A DNA stretch of 64,000 nt. It comes from Lepisosteus oculatus (Eukaryota; Chordata; Actinopteri; Semionotiformes; Lepisosteidae). Within the stretch, counting starts at the first letter, position 1; each line of letters starts with the position of its first letter. The stretch covers positions 1,683,284-1,747,283 of the forward strand of contig NC_090712.1 of NCBI RefSeq assembly GCF_040954835.1, in the 5' to 3' direction. Made by a program: the position numbers and the translations under genes. The notes beneath the pieces were generated by a model. It ran no database searches, was not told the origin of the DNA, and saw only the letters and a list, made by a program, of their open reading frames with translations. Positions 10,870-21,569 of the stretch are shown here, piece by piece.

Positions 10870-12800
10870 GACAGCGGAGTTCACCCTGCGGTATAGAGAT
10901 GCTAGTCCGTTCGAAGTGGTTTTGCCTCATGCAGCGAGTTGCTGTACGGAAGAGTCACCCTTATGTAACATTGCTTGCCTGATACTTACCCACATGGCTA
11001 AACTGCTGGCCTGTCTGGAGCCGGGCTGATAAAAGCATGCAGAATTCTGGCAAGATGAGAATTTATCTTACAAGGGAATGATTGAAAGATAAAAAAAGAA
11101 ATTCAGCCTTAGCTGGAATTGGATTGGGGTTACCGTCTTCTTGGAATATGGAAGTCTCCATTTAGCATCCGCTCAGGAGAATCTTCCCAGAACCTGGAAT
11201 TATTAGGTCCTCATCAAAGTGCTTCAAATTCCCACATGCTTCTACTATTAAAAAAAAACAAATGTGTGAGTGGGATACGAGGACAATCAGATCTTTGTTT
11301 TTGTTATGAGTGTGGCGCAGCTCTGAGTCTGTGCCTTCTGTATGTTATCAGTTGCACTGCCTTGGTTAAAGGCTCAGCTGGTCACAGCTGTATGAAGGCC
11401 AAAGGGAAGACACATGACAAACTAGAGCTCATTTTTCACATGTTGGGTTTAGAAAGTCCCAGTTAACTACTGATCATTGTGATTTTTAATCTGAACATGT
11501 CCACTCCCCAGCACTCATGATGGGGCAGTGTTAAAGGGCTACGATTTGGGTACAGGTATTTTTAGAAAGAGTCACGGACAGGTCCTGAGAAAGGACAATC
11601 AATACGGAAGAAATATACATTTAATGTGGTTTTTCCTACAGTACATCAATACAAAAGCTTTTAAATACCATATTAAACAATGTGATTAATTTGCTAGAAT
11701 ATAACTACTGATAAGATTGATCGTAGAATTTAAATTGACCGTGTGCTTACAGTACAGCTATGACAGTGATGCGATGTATATGGTGCCTGTACATGTCTGT
11801 GAGCTTTCCAGGTAGCTTTTCGTAGTACGGTTGTCTGGGACGTGCAGTAAGCTCGTAAACGTCTGTCCCAGGATGCACCTGCTCTACAGTCCAGACAGTA
11901 ACCAGCTCGTTCTCACCCGTGGCCAGTCCCTGGCCTATCTGAGTGCCTTCTGTTCGTGCCGAGTTGCCTCAGTCGCAGCCTGCTTTCTCCTCGTAATCTG
12001 TGGGAACTTTCCACGCTGGTCAAAACATGCCTTCCACCCCTTTGACAACCCTGGATGGCTCTTGCTTCTCCCCTCCGGCAGCCGTGCTTGGAGCTTGCAT
12101 CTTGATATGCTTGGCATGGCCATCAGTCCCCTCCTGCATGGGCGCCCACTCAGTCCAGTGCCCGGTTGTCACGCCTGAGCCCGGCTCAGCAGGAGAACGA
12201 TCCTCGACTGTTCTGCAGGAGATTAAATCCTTTCATTTCCAAGTGGAATACTGTTATTTCATTTTTCAAGAATTCACCGACATCCATGAAAATCACAGAA
12301 TCTGTGACCTTACGTTCCAAGATCGCAGTTCTAGAATGATGTGAAGATAATGCCATAATTATCCAGCATAAGCCTTGAGCAACTGCACGTGGGATTCCTG
12401 TAGTCTGCATTAATATGAAATCATTCATTGCAATTAATTGACAAATGTATCAGTTGAGCAAAAGAAAAGTTTACTTTTTTTTCCACTTTGTCTTTTGTCA
12501 GTGCAAATAACAGCCTGTTCTGTTCTGGTGATGGAAACAACTTCTTTTGTAACATGGCTTCTACGTGTAGGTTCTACAACCTGTATTGTTATTTCAAAAC
12601 GAACCACTTTTAATGTTAAGTATAAATATAATAAACATGCAGAAAGAATCAATATTGACAACATGTCTTCAGTTTTTTTAGTCATATGTTTATATCACCA
12701 GTTAATGCTGCTGTAAGTGATTTTGTAAGGTTTCGTAATGCATAATTGCTAGTGTCTGTGTTAGCAGACTGGCGTTTGTAAATAAAACAAAATCAATAAA
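10870..12800 (+). other. ifngr1: Probable ifngr1 3' UTR
   Basis: The stretch shows no recognised repeat and no further exon. AATAAA hexamers occur at 12630-12635, 12781-12786 and 12795-12800. The last two are closely spaced and suggest the transcript end, giving a 3' UTR of about 1.9 kb. The extent is inferred, not shown. Confidence 0.45.
12781..12800 (+). promoter_or_regulatory. Candidate poly(A) signals for ifngr1
   Basis: Two AATAAA hexamers, 14 bases apart, stand downstream of the stop codon. The first lies just after a T-rich stretch. Confidence 0.4.
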
Positions 12801-13679
12801 ATTGCTAGTAAACTGTCATTTTATCTGGGATTAAATGAGGGGAAAAGGTTCACAGGATCATGCAAGAGGTATTCGGTACATAAGAGTAGTAATTTTACAG
12901 ACAATAGTATAAAGGATTCATAGATACTGTAAGTCTTTAAGTAAACCATTCATGTACAGTGTACAGTAAATGAGATTTAATGTAGGAGAAATACAAAGGA
13001 TAATCTGTACAATTCCAAAGAGGAATTTAGCTGAAACATCCCTGATATGATGAACTGTGCTACTGCAATGATAATGAACATAGATCCTCAGGTAGTCAGG
13101 ACCTACAGTATGTTGGCACCCAACGGTCAGCACCTCCTGTAGTACAGTGTTACATCATACTAGGACACTGTGGTATTTTTCAATAAGCACGCTTTGATGA
13201 ACTTCAACACTCTTTTGTAATGTTAAGAACAACTTCTCAAACGGCAGACTCACAATCTTACACTCACTTTGCTAGCAAGAAAAGGCGAACAACCAACAGA
13301 TCTGGCAATAACAACAGTAATAACTCCTTAATGGCCTTGATGCCTCGCCTGACAACTGTGTCTCAGTATCATGAGCAACAGGAACAGGAGATGTAGGAGC
13401 AGGCTGAACACCCTGAGTTAGATTGCTCATATCGATGGCTGAATCTGCTCCCAGGTCTGGAGTACAGTAGTTGGTTCTGGTACCTGTTCTGCTGTTCCTT
13501 CCAGTTCCTTAGTTTCACTCTGGTCTGACACTGCTGCTTGATCTGGAATGGCCTCTTTTACTGGAACATGACGCAAACAGATGTGATCTTGATGTCGCAT
13601 ATCAGTTTCCCATTCATCAGTCGTACTGCAAAGGCAAGCGGACCCTCCTTTTTAATAATAACCCCTGGTCATTTCTTTA

Positions 13680-14425
13680 AGTGAGGTACAGTTGAACCAT
13701 TTGAGACCAGTGTCAGAAGTTCCAAACACCCTCTCAAGACGAGAAAGTAAGATGTCATGGTTAACAGTGTCTAAAGCAGCACTGAGATCAAGAAGAATGA
13801 GGACAGAAAGAAAACCAAATCAGAGGCTATTAGAAGATCGTTAGTGACTTTGACCAAGGCAGTTTCTGTGCTGTGAAGCTGTTGGACACCAGATTGGAGG
13901 GGTTCGAAAAAGGTTGTTTGCAATGAGGTGGTTATTTGACTGAATTGCAACAACGTGTTCTAGAATTTTTGCAAGAAAGGGTAAGTCGGAGATGGGGCGA
14001 AAATTGCTTAGATTGTCCAGAGCCATGTTTGGCTTTTTTGGTTCAGGATTAATGGCAGCAGGTTTGAGGACCATTGGTACAACACCTGTGCTCAAAGATT
14101 AATCTGTTATATTGAGGACAATGGGACAGAGGGAAGTGAAACAGGACTGAAATAAAGTGGTGGGGATGGGGTCTAATATACAGGTGCTGGATTTCATATG
14201 TGAAACACGTTTTCTGATGGTTGCAGAGTCAAGAAGTGAGAAGTTAGAAAGGAGAGAGAATGTGATGTTGTGGAACTTGGAGCTAAAGAAATCTGAAAAC
14301 GTGTTGCAAAGTTGTGAAGAGGCAGGTAATGTGGTGGGGCAGTTTGGCTTTAGGAAGCTGTCGATGGTTTTTAATGATGTGAGAGAAGTAGGTGCAGACT
14401 CTATCGTATCCTTATATTCAGACAA
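13680..14425 (-). mobile_element. L2-like LINE fragment nested in the Gypsy-type element
   Basis: On the minus strand this repeats the same family as the 7.4-9.1 kb element: a CILDPIPTTLFQSC segment, then NFRPISDLPFLAKILEHVV. It is 5' and 3' truncated. It separates the Gypsy-type RNase H from the integrase C-terminal piece, so it probably inserted after that element. Confidence 0.8.
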
Positions 14426-15403
14426 GTAATCTTGCCAAACCTTCCTTATCCCACTGTGAATAGTTCCTTTCAGCCTTCAATAATGTGCGTGATGCAAAAC
14501 CAATTGGCTTCTCAGATCTATTGTCCATCAAGTGGGAAAGCACCGCTCTGACCCCGTATGGAGAAGCATCACAAGACAGAGCAAGCTCTTTGTCCGGATC
14601 AAAATGAACTAACAGCGTGTCTGACTGCAACAGTCCCTTCACTGTCTTGAAAGCAGCTTCCTGTTCCGCTCCCCATTGCCACTGACAGGAGTGGTGGAGC
14701 AACTTGTACAGAGTTGGTTGGAACTGTGGATAAGTCAGAGAGAAACTTCCCATAATAATTAACCATCCCTAGGAAAGACTGAAGTTTGGAGACAGACCTG
14801 GGGTGTGGAGCCTCTTTGATGGCTCTGACCTTCTCTGCAACAGGACGCAGGCCTTGTGCAGTGATTTGATGACCCAAATACGTCACACTTGGAGCCTGGA
14901 AAATGCACTTACTTCTCTTCAACCACAGCCCTGCCTCTGCCATCCTCTTCAGCATCTGATCTGAGTTGTTCTGGTGTTCCTCCCCAGTTGTACCTGTTGA
15001 TGAGTATGTCATCAAGATAAACTGCGACATGGGGGATTCCTTGCAGTAGGTTTTCAAAAGTCCTTTGAAAAAAACTGCTGGGCTGAAAGACACACTAAAA
15101 ACAAGGCTGTTATATTTGAACAGTCCCTCGTGTGTGTTAATTGTGACACTGTTTTGACTCCTCATCCAGCAACAGCCACTGATAAGCGTGGCTCATATCC
15201 AGCTTTGTAAAGGTTTTGCCCCCCAGCCAGTGTAGCGAACAGGTCCTCCACCCGTGGAATGGGGTATGCAAGAGTGGAAACCTGATCAGCTTGTAATCAC
15301 CGCAAATGCGAACTGTCCCATTGCCTGTCAACACAGGAACAATTGGAGCTGCTCACTATGAAAACTGGCCAGGCTCCATGATGCCTAGTTTCTGCAGCCG
15401 CTC

Positions 15404-15885
15404 TAGTTTTATCTCTACCTTGCTTTTCATGGCACAAGGCATGAGGCATAAGGCATGCTCTGGGCTTGAAGAATCATGGTGTAGCCTGAGGATCCACCCA
15501 GAGCTGTACCGTCATGCCTTTCAAAGTGCCCAGCTCCTCCTTGAACACATCTGCATATCTTGGTCCAACATTTGGACTTTGCAGGTCCATTCATGTCCCT
15601 TGTCCTTATGGATGCACACTCCAAGTGGCTCGGGGCACACATCATGACCAACTTTACTGCTCCAGTGACAGTAGAGACTTTACATCACCTTTTTGCTACC
15701 CATGGTTTGCCAGACACCATTGTAGTTCTATCTCTACCTTGGGTTTCTTGGCATGAGGCATAAGGCATGCTCTGGGCTTGAAGAATCATGATGTAGCATG
15801 AGGATCAACCCAAAGCTATACCGTCATGCCTTTCAAAGTGCCCAGTTCCTGCCTATCTGCCTATCTTTGGTCCAACTCTGGTACT
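15404..15885. repeat. Duplicated Gypsy segment flanking an inverted integrase piece
   Basis: About 130 bases from 15411 (tctctaccttg... ggcatgctctgggcttgaag) recur at 15731 with roughly 85-90% identity. Between the copies, at about 15560-15720, the plus strand reads HLDFAGPF, then LVLMDAHSKW and FATHGLPDTIVV. This is an integrase catalytic-core fragment in the opposite orientation to the rest of the element. Confidence 0.7.
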
Positions 15886-15886
15886 G

Positions 15887-16300
15887 TTAGTCCCCTCATA
15901 TACTTAACTTGACCCCAGTCTAAATGAATTTCTTTAAGCCAATCAGGATTAGCCCTGAACCCTTGACCACTGACAGCCAGCTGTTGTCTTCTGGCCATGT
16001 TGCCAAGCAACGGTTGGAAACACGGGTGAATTCACCAGGGGCGGGGTCGTCTCATTGTGGAGAATCACATTCTTCGGATTCTCACAGGGAAATCGCTCAA
16101 TTGGCTGCACCTGGTGACTTTAGCTCCCTATAAAAGCAGTTCCTAGGACAGTCAGAGGTTGTCTTTTCACAGACCCTCATGGTTTAGTAAGACATATTCA
16201 AAGAGACAATTGAGAGATAACGGTTTTGTTAAGCACTACAAGTCAGAGAGGAACTATAACGGGATAAAACTGGTAGCAGCCTCGTCGTTTTCCGGGTCGG
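15887..16300 (+). mobile_element. Possible LTR-like promoter segment
   Basis: It begins tgttag and contains a CCAAT box (gccaatcagg, about 15939) and, about 190 bases later, a TATA box (ctataaaagcag, about 16130). This arrangement is typical of an LTR U3 region. No matching second LTR was found, so the assignment is tentative. Confidence 0.3.
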
Positions 16301-16794
16301 ACGCTGGTAAATAAGAAGACAGTTAATGAGCTCACCTGGCCAACTGGAGTTGACCGAGAGAAGCTATTGCCACAGCTATCCAGGGAAGATACAGTTACGG
16401 TTCATGCGGAGACCCCTTGCCACGCTCAAAGGGGGATCTTCCACAGGCCACCATATTCAATTGCACTGCCCCCAGCAGAGGAATTGCTTCTCCACTACTG
16501 GTTCTTAGTCTAATGGGAGAATTACATAGAGCAGGAGCTTGACCAGCAGTTCACAATTTCAAAGTTTCTTCACTTAAGATTGAAGCTGATGCTCCTGTTT
16601 CAAATTCCATCTTAATGGCTTTGCCATTAACACTAACAGTAGCATAAAAAAGGCTAATGACTCAGTCACCTTAAACATTGTATAGGTGCCCTCCTCCACC
16701 TGATCAGAATCCTCCAGGTGATGTGTGGCTGACTGTGTCTCCTTTAAATCTCCATTCCTTTTTATTTTGTGATGAAGCTAGTTCAGAGATGGAG

Positions 16795-17157
16795 ATTACT
16801 AGGAGGTGGTTACATGATGGGTAAAGGCCAATGGGAAATTTGGCTTGGATGCCAGGGTAACACCCCTCCTCTTTTCAAGAAACGCCTTGGGATTTTTAAT
16901 GACCACAGGGAGTCAGGACCTCGGTTTTAAGTCTCATCCAAAGGACAATGACTTCTTACAGTATAGTGTCCCCGTCACTATACTGGGGCATTAGGACCCC
17001 CACAGACCGCAGGGTGAGCGCCCCCTGCTGGCCCCACTAACACCTCTTCCAGCAGAAGCCTTAGTTTTTCCCAGGAGTCTCCCATCCAGGTACAGACCAG
17101 GCTCACACCTGCTGAGCTTCAGTGGGCTGCCAGTTGTGAGCTGCAGGGTGATATGGC
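16795..17157 (-). mobile_element. 5S-rRNA-derived SINE, 3'-truncated
   Basis: Read on the minus strand from 17157 it begins agccatatcaccctgcagct and passes the 5S promoter-like blocks. It continues through the cagcagggggcgctcaccct body to the aaatttcccattggcc segment, where it stops. It belongs to the same family as copies at 5.7, 20.3, 35.4, 41.3 and 44.6 kb. Confidence 0.85.
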
Positions 17158-20100
17158 TGCTGGGAAGAGCACCACCTACTGGTCTACCAACAACACTTAA
17201 CTGCAGCATCCTGGTTTGGAGGTTCTCCCCTCCTATTACAGATGAGGCACATAATCTGACAGTAAAGTAAAGGAATTTTAAAACTGAACAGAAAAGCACT
17301 TTTTACACAGTGGATTGTAACAAGCCTGGAACATTGTTATCAAAGCTGATACTCTGACTTTCAAGAAACAGCTGGACATTCACAGATCAGCTACTTGCTT
17401 GATGTCTTCTTCTGATTCAGAATCCTTATCATGGTCTGACATCTTCGCTACCTGCTGATGTCTTGCGGTTCCCAAGAGCTACAATGAGCAGATTTTTTTC
17501 TTATCTGACTTGGCTTGACAAAGTGGCTGAAGCATGTAGGAAGGGCACTGTCAGGCACTCACAATAAATTTTCTTGAGTGCCGCATGGACCTACTGATTA
17601 CAATCAGCCATGTCACTGAAACAGTAAACCTAACTGAGAGGAGAGGTGTAACCCACCACAGGTTGCATGCTAATGTTATCAGTTAAGAAGGTTGTGTTGG
17701 AAGAAGTATTAGAAAGCAGAGGAGTACTGCAATTTCAGGACTGGGAAACACAGCTTTAGGGTTCTGTAGGCTTCTATAGGGCTATACTGTATAAAGTAGG
17801 GTTCCACACCTTGGTCCTGTGGTCACACACAACTACTGGTTTTCATTTCTATCGAGCTCCTAACTTTAACTAAATCCTTAATCAAACTAAGAGTTTCTTG
17901 ACAGGAACCTATGCAAGTCTTTTTCTCACTCAAAGGAGATCTTGAGTAACTTATGAAGCGGAGTAGTTAAAAGGAAACCAACTAAAAACAATTAAAAGAA
18001 GGGCATTCAATTTTGTATTCGAGAACTCCCCTGGAATGGTTTTCACGCATTTCTTCAGTTTGTTAATCTTATACATCTTCTGACTTTGCTGAGTGCTTAT
18101 TTGTGCTAATAACAAGCCTCCATGCATACAGGGTCCTTGTATAAATGATTAAGTGTCAAAAGCATATTGTTTTGTTTTTGCTAGTAATGTACAGGCCATT
18201 GACGTATCCACCATCACTGTTGGGTTTATGTAATTTCAGCTCATCTGCACAAAAGGAAGGGAAGTGAATATTGTTTTGAAACAAAAGCACACATCATAGA
18301 GGGCAATGAATACCATTTCCTAAATAAAGAAGTGTACTATAAAAACACATCCGCATTTCCATCTACATCCTGAGAAATGTCCTGTTGCTTCTCGAAAAAA
18401 CGAGACAGTCAGGAAGTCAATATGTACTGTAGATGAGGGCTGCATAGTTTATGTGTCATTCATTACATTGTGTAATCATGACGATTTTCTCATTTGCAGT
18501 GACATGACAAATTTCGAAGAAAAGGAAATAGGACCGAGAATTTTTTTAAAATAAATATCCGATTTTGGAAATGAACACAGGGACAGGGAGGGGGCTGGTT
18601 CCACAATTCATAGTGAAAAGGAAATGCAAACTGTGACTCCCTTTCACGAGCAAGTCCAGGGTTAATGGGAGAGAGAGGCTTTCAGACAGCAGGCACTGTG
18701 TTGACATTCTGAGGCATCGTCTGTCCTTAACATCATTGTCCCAATATCATTCCTACCCACGGCAAGACCCCAAACTAACATTTCCACAGGGCAACATACC
18801 CCAAACCCACTAAAATTATTATCTATTAAATAATGAGCAAAGCTGAGCTCTAGAAAGACTTGTTGAGCAGTGGAAGAGAGGAGAAAGTGGGAAATAGCCT
18901 GCCAGTTTTTTCTGCAGCTTTTGAGGACAATGCACAGTTGGACTCAACAGATGCTCTGTATTTGTCACCATAATAATGAAGTGAAATCAAAAAGGAAGAC
19001 AGAGGGAGGAACAGCTTTAAAGGTCAAGCGACATTGTATTGTCTGCGTCGGATACAATGACTTCCACGAGGGTGTGATCGCAATCGCATGTTTCCAAGAG
19101 ATTTACAGTGATGTCATGGCTGCTTTTCAAAAGGCCTCCAGTGATACACATACTTCTCTCACCTTTGCGAGCTGGGTTCCATGTTAAAAATGAGATTTGT
19201 ACGTCTCCTTTACCTCTAATTTGTCCATGAACAGGTGATGCAGCATTGAGGTTCGCATTGTACATGGAGTAGAGAAGTGTGCGTGCAATGTCTGTGGTGA
19301 ACGCTGTGCTGAAGTTCATTTCCCAAAGAAGTGGTTTCACTGAACCTCAGGCCTTTAGGGCAGCTGCAAAATCCTTTGTTCTTCTGAGCACTTTCAAACG
19401 TCACTTCAGCATTGAGGAAGCGTCTACTTTCCTCCTAAATGTTCTCAGTGATGTTCGCTGGTCATTACACAAGCCCCAAGGGTTGGGGAGGGTCTCACGC
19501 ACTGAAGAGACAGGAACTGCAGAAATAAGTCACTATGACAGCTGCAGTCTTGGTTTCTGTTTTCAAAAACTGCTTGACTGAGCACTTCCGCAGTTTGTAG
19601 TAGGTGTGGTGAGTCAGGGGTAGGGGCTCTTCAGAATGAAAGAGCGCTCCACCGGGCTGATGTCGCTAGCTGGGATACTCCCTGAACCCCAGCACCCCCC
19701 CACCCTGTTACATTTCATTTTGCTTGAATTCCCTGCTTGTTGCTTGTGCTGGCGCTCAGCCCCATGACCTTCTGCAGGAGCTTGGAGCTGCAGAGAGGCT
19801 TGGCTGGATGACAGACCGGATAGTCCAGATGGTTTTGGAGTGCTATCGGAACCTCCACTCAATCTTATACATATTCTGGGAGAATAGCACATGTCCCTAA
19901 ACCTTAGCCCCCGTTTTAAGCACTTTCAAACACAAGACTAAACCACGTGTCCCGGGATTCCGAAACACCAGACCTTATACCACCATGTCCTCTGAAAACA
20001 CAGCCAGGTTAATGTGATAATTAATACAATGCTTAATTTCCCAAATACAAGATAGCTTGCACTGTAGGTTGATCTGCTTGAATTCAAACCAGGACAACTT

Positions 20101-20276
20101 TGGTTTATTAAAATGGGTGAGTTTCTTAGAAATAACTTTAATACAAACAAAGGCTTATGAAAGGAGATGAGAAAATGGATTAAAATAAAGAACTAGAAAA
20201 GTGCAGGATGGTGACATATAAACTTGAATCCTAATTTGAGGCAAAAGGCGTAAGGATAGATTAACCTCTCACCCCA
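17158..20276. other. Intergenic, no gene recognised
   Basis: No exon or RNA gene is recognisable. Short open frames around 18.9-19.6 kb show no family similarity. Around 17.8-17.95 kb a stretch resembles a dispersed vertebrate repeat end (ccacaccttggtcctg), but I cannot name it. Confidence 0.5.
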
Positions 20277-20675
20277 GCAGCCATATTGCCCTGCAGCTCA
20301 CAACTGGCAGCCCACTGAAGCTCAGCAGGTGTGAGCCTGGTCAGTAGCTGGATGGGAGACCTCCTGGGAAAAACTAAGGCTTCTGCAAAAGGTGTTAGTT
20401 GAGCCAGCAGAGGACACTCACCCTGCAGTCTATGTGGGTCCTAATGCCCCAGTATGATGATGGGGACACTATACTGTAAAAAGGCCATGATTAATAAGGG
20501 CCAATGGGAAATCTGGCCAGGGTGCCGGGGTAACACCCCTACTCTTTTCGAGAAACGCTCTGGGATTTTCAATGACCACAGAGTCAGGACCTCGGTTTTA
20601 CATCTCATCTGAAGGACGGCGCCTGTTTACAGTATAGTGTCCCCGTCACTATACTGGGGCATTAGGACCCACATG
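20277..20675. mobile_element. Fold-back 5S-SINE (two half copies head-to-head)
   Basis: From 20277 to about 20484 the SINE runs on the plus strand from its 5S head to the cactatactgtaaa segment. It then switches to an antisense copy, 20485-20675, running back from the taagggccaatgggaaat segment to gtcctaatgccccag. The arms 20431-20484 and 20622-20675 are near-perfect inverted repeats and could form a hairpin with a loop of about 137 bases. Confidence 0.8.
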
Positions 20676-21560
20676 CACAAGTGCAAGTAGATGTGCTGCT
20701 GGGTGGAGAGGGCAGAGCAGCGTATCAGACTTTACTTTCCTAGTCCAGTTGAGCTCTTTGCTACTTCTTCTCCTGTGTATGCTGGTTTCCTGGGGTCTTG
20801 ATGGCCAGTCCTCTTGATCCTAACTTCCTGGACCTAACTTCCCGTCCTTCCGGGCCTAACTTCCCAGGAGTGGTTCTTGGCGTGCCCTGTTTATTAGCCT
20901 CAGACAAAGCCATTCCAATGTCTTGTCTGCCAGAGCTCTGGTTGGACAATTCAAATCTGTCATTTGCATCTCTCTCCTCCAGCAATGTTTATTGTGTCAA
21001 CCAGGAGATGTCCAGTATTTGGGAAAACTCATAACTTCGTCTGAGTAATACATACAAATGTGATCATTAGATAATTAGAATTGTGAACTATGCATGTTTT
21101 GCCCCTTCTTTTGATACCAAACATACTGTATTTTAATTTAATATTTTGGATTTGCACTTTCATAAGGGAATGAAGTATGTAATGTGGCAATACAGCCAGT
21201 ACTTTATAAAATCGTTCATCGATATGGAACGAAGGATGCTATTTTATTGGGTCAAAATTCTGATTTGTTACTCAAACAATGGGAGGGAGTATGCATCCCA
21301 GTTCGCCACTAGAGGGGTGACTTGGTTTTCCTAACTGGGAACCTCAATTGATGTGGAATAATCTGTTTTCTAAATCCTTTCAATAATGCTTGTTGCAATT
21401 GGAACTCTTGACTGCTTCTTCTGAATTATTATAAATTCCTCTTTAATTTAAGACCAAACAAGTAATATCTATGGGCATTTGCTCGGACATCTCTTGTTTC
21501 TTGAGTTACAGTTGGTTATGTCTCTTTATGGTATAACCATGTAATGTCTTCATTTAATAT
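20676..21560. other. Intergenic, AT-rich, no gene recognised
   Basis: Nothing with family similarity is visible. The sequence becomes recognisable again where the LINE body starts at about 21.6 kb. Confidence 0.5.
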
Positions 21561-21569
21561 CAATAGAAT

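Larger units (their letters stand above)
13300..16770 (-). mobile_element. Broken Ty3/Gypsy-type LTR retrotransposon, internal region
   Basis: Minus-strand pieces are in element order. An aspartic-protease-like segment lies near 16570-16680 (a FETGASASIL-like version of the D-T-G motif). Reverse transcriptase spans about 15334-14760, with KLDMSHAYQW and, in a shifted frame, a YLDD core near 15010. RNase H lies at 14753-14430 (LALSCDASPYGVRAVLSHL). An integrase C-terminal-like piece (HQDHI) is near 13600. Several frameshifts separate them. An L2 fragment interrupts the element at about 13680-14425, and the 15.4-16.3 kb part is rearranged. It cannot be functional. Confidence 0.8.

Noticed and set aside
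11184-11192. TTCCCAGAA, a perfect STAT (GAS) site in the ifngr1 3' region
   Set aside because: A 9-base degenerate motif is expected by chance at this density and nothing else supports an enhancer.
19279-19581. 100-residue open frame with VNAVLKFISQRSGF
   Set aside because: No recognised family, no flanking exon structure and no start context; it could be chance or an unknown repeat.
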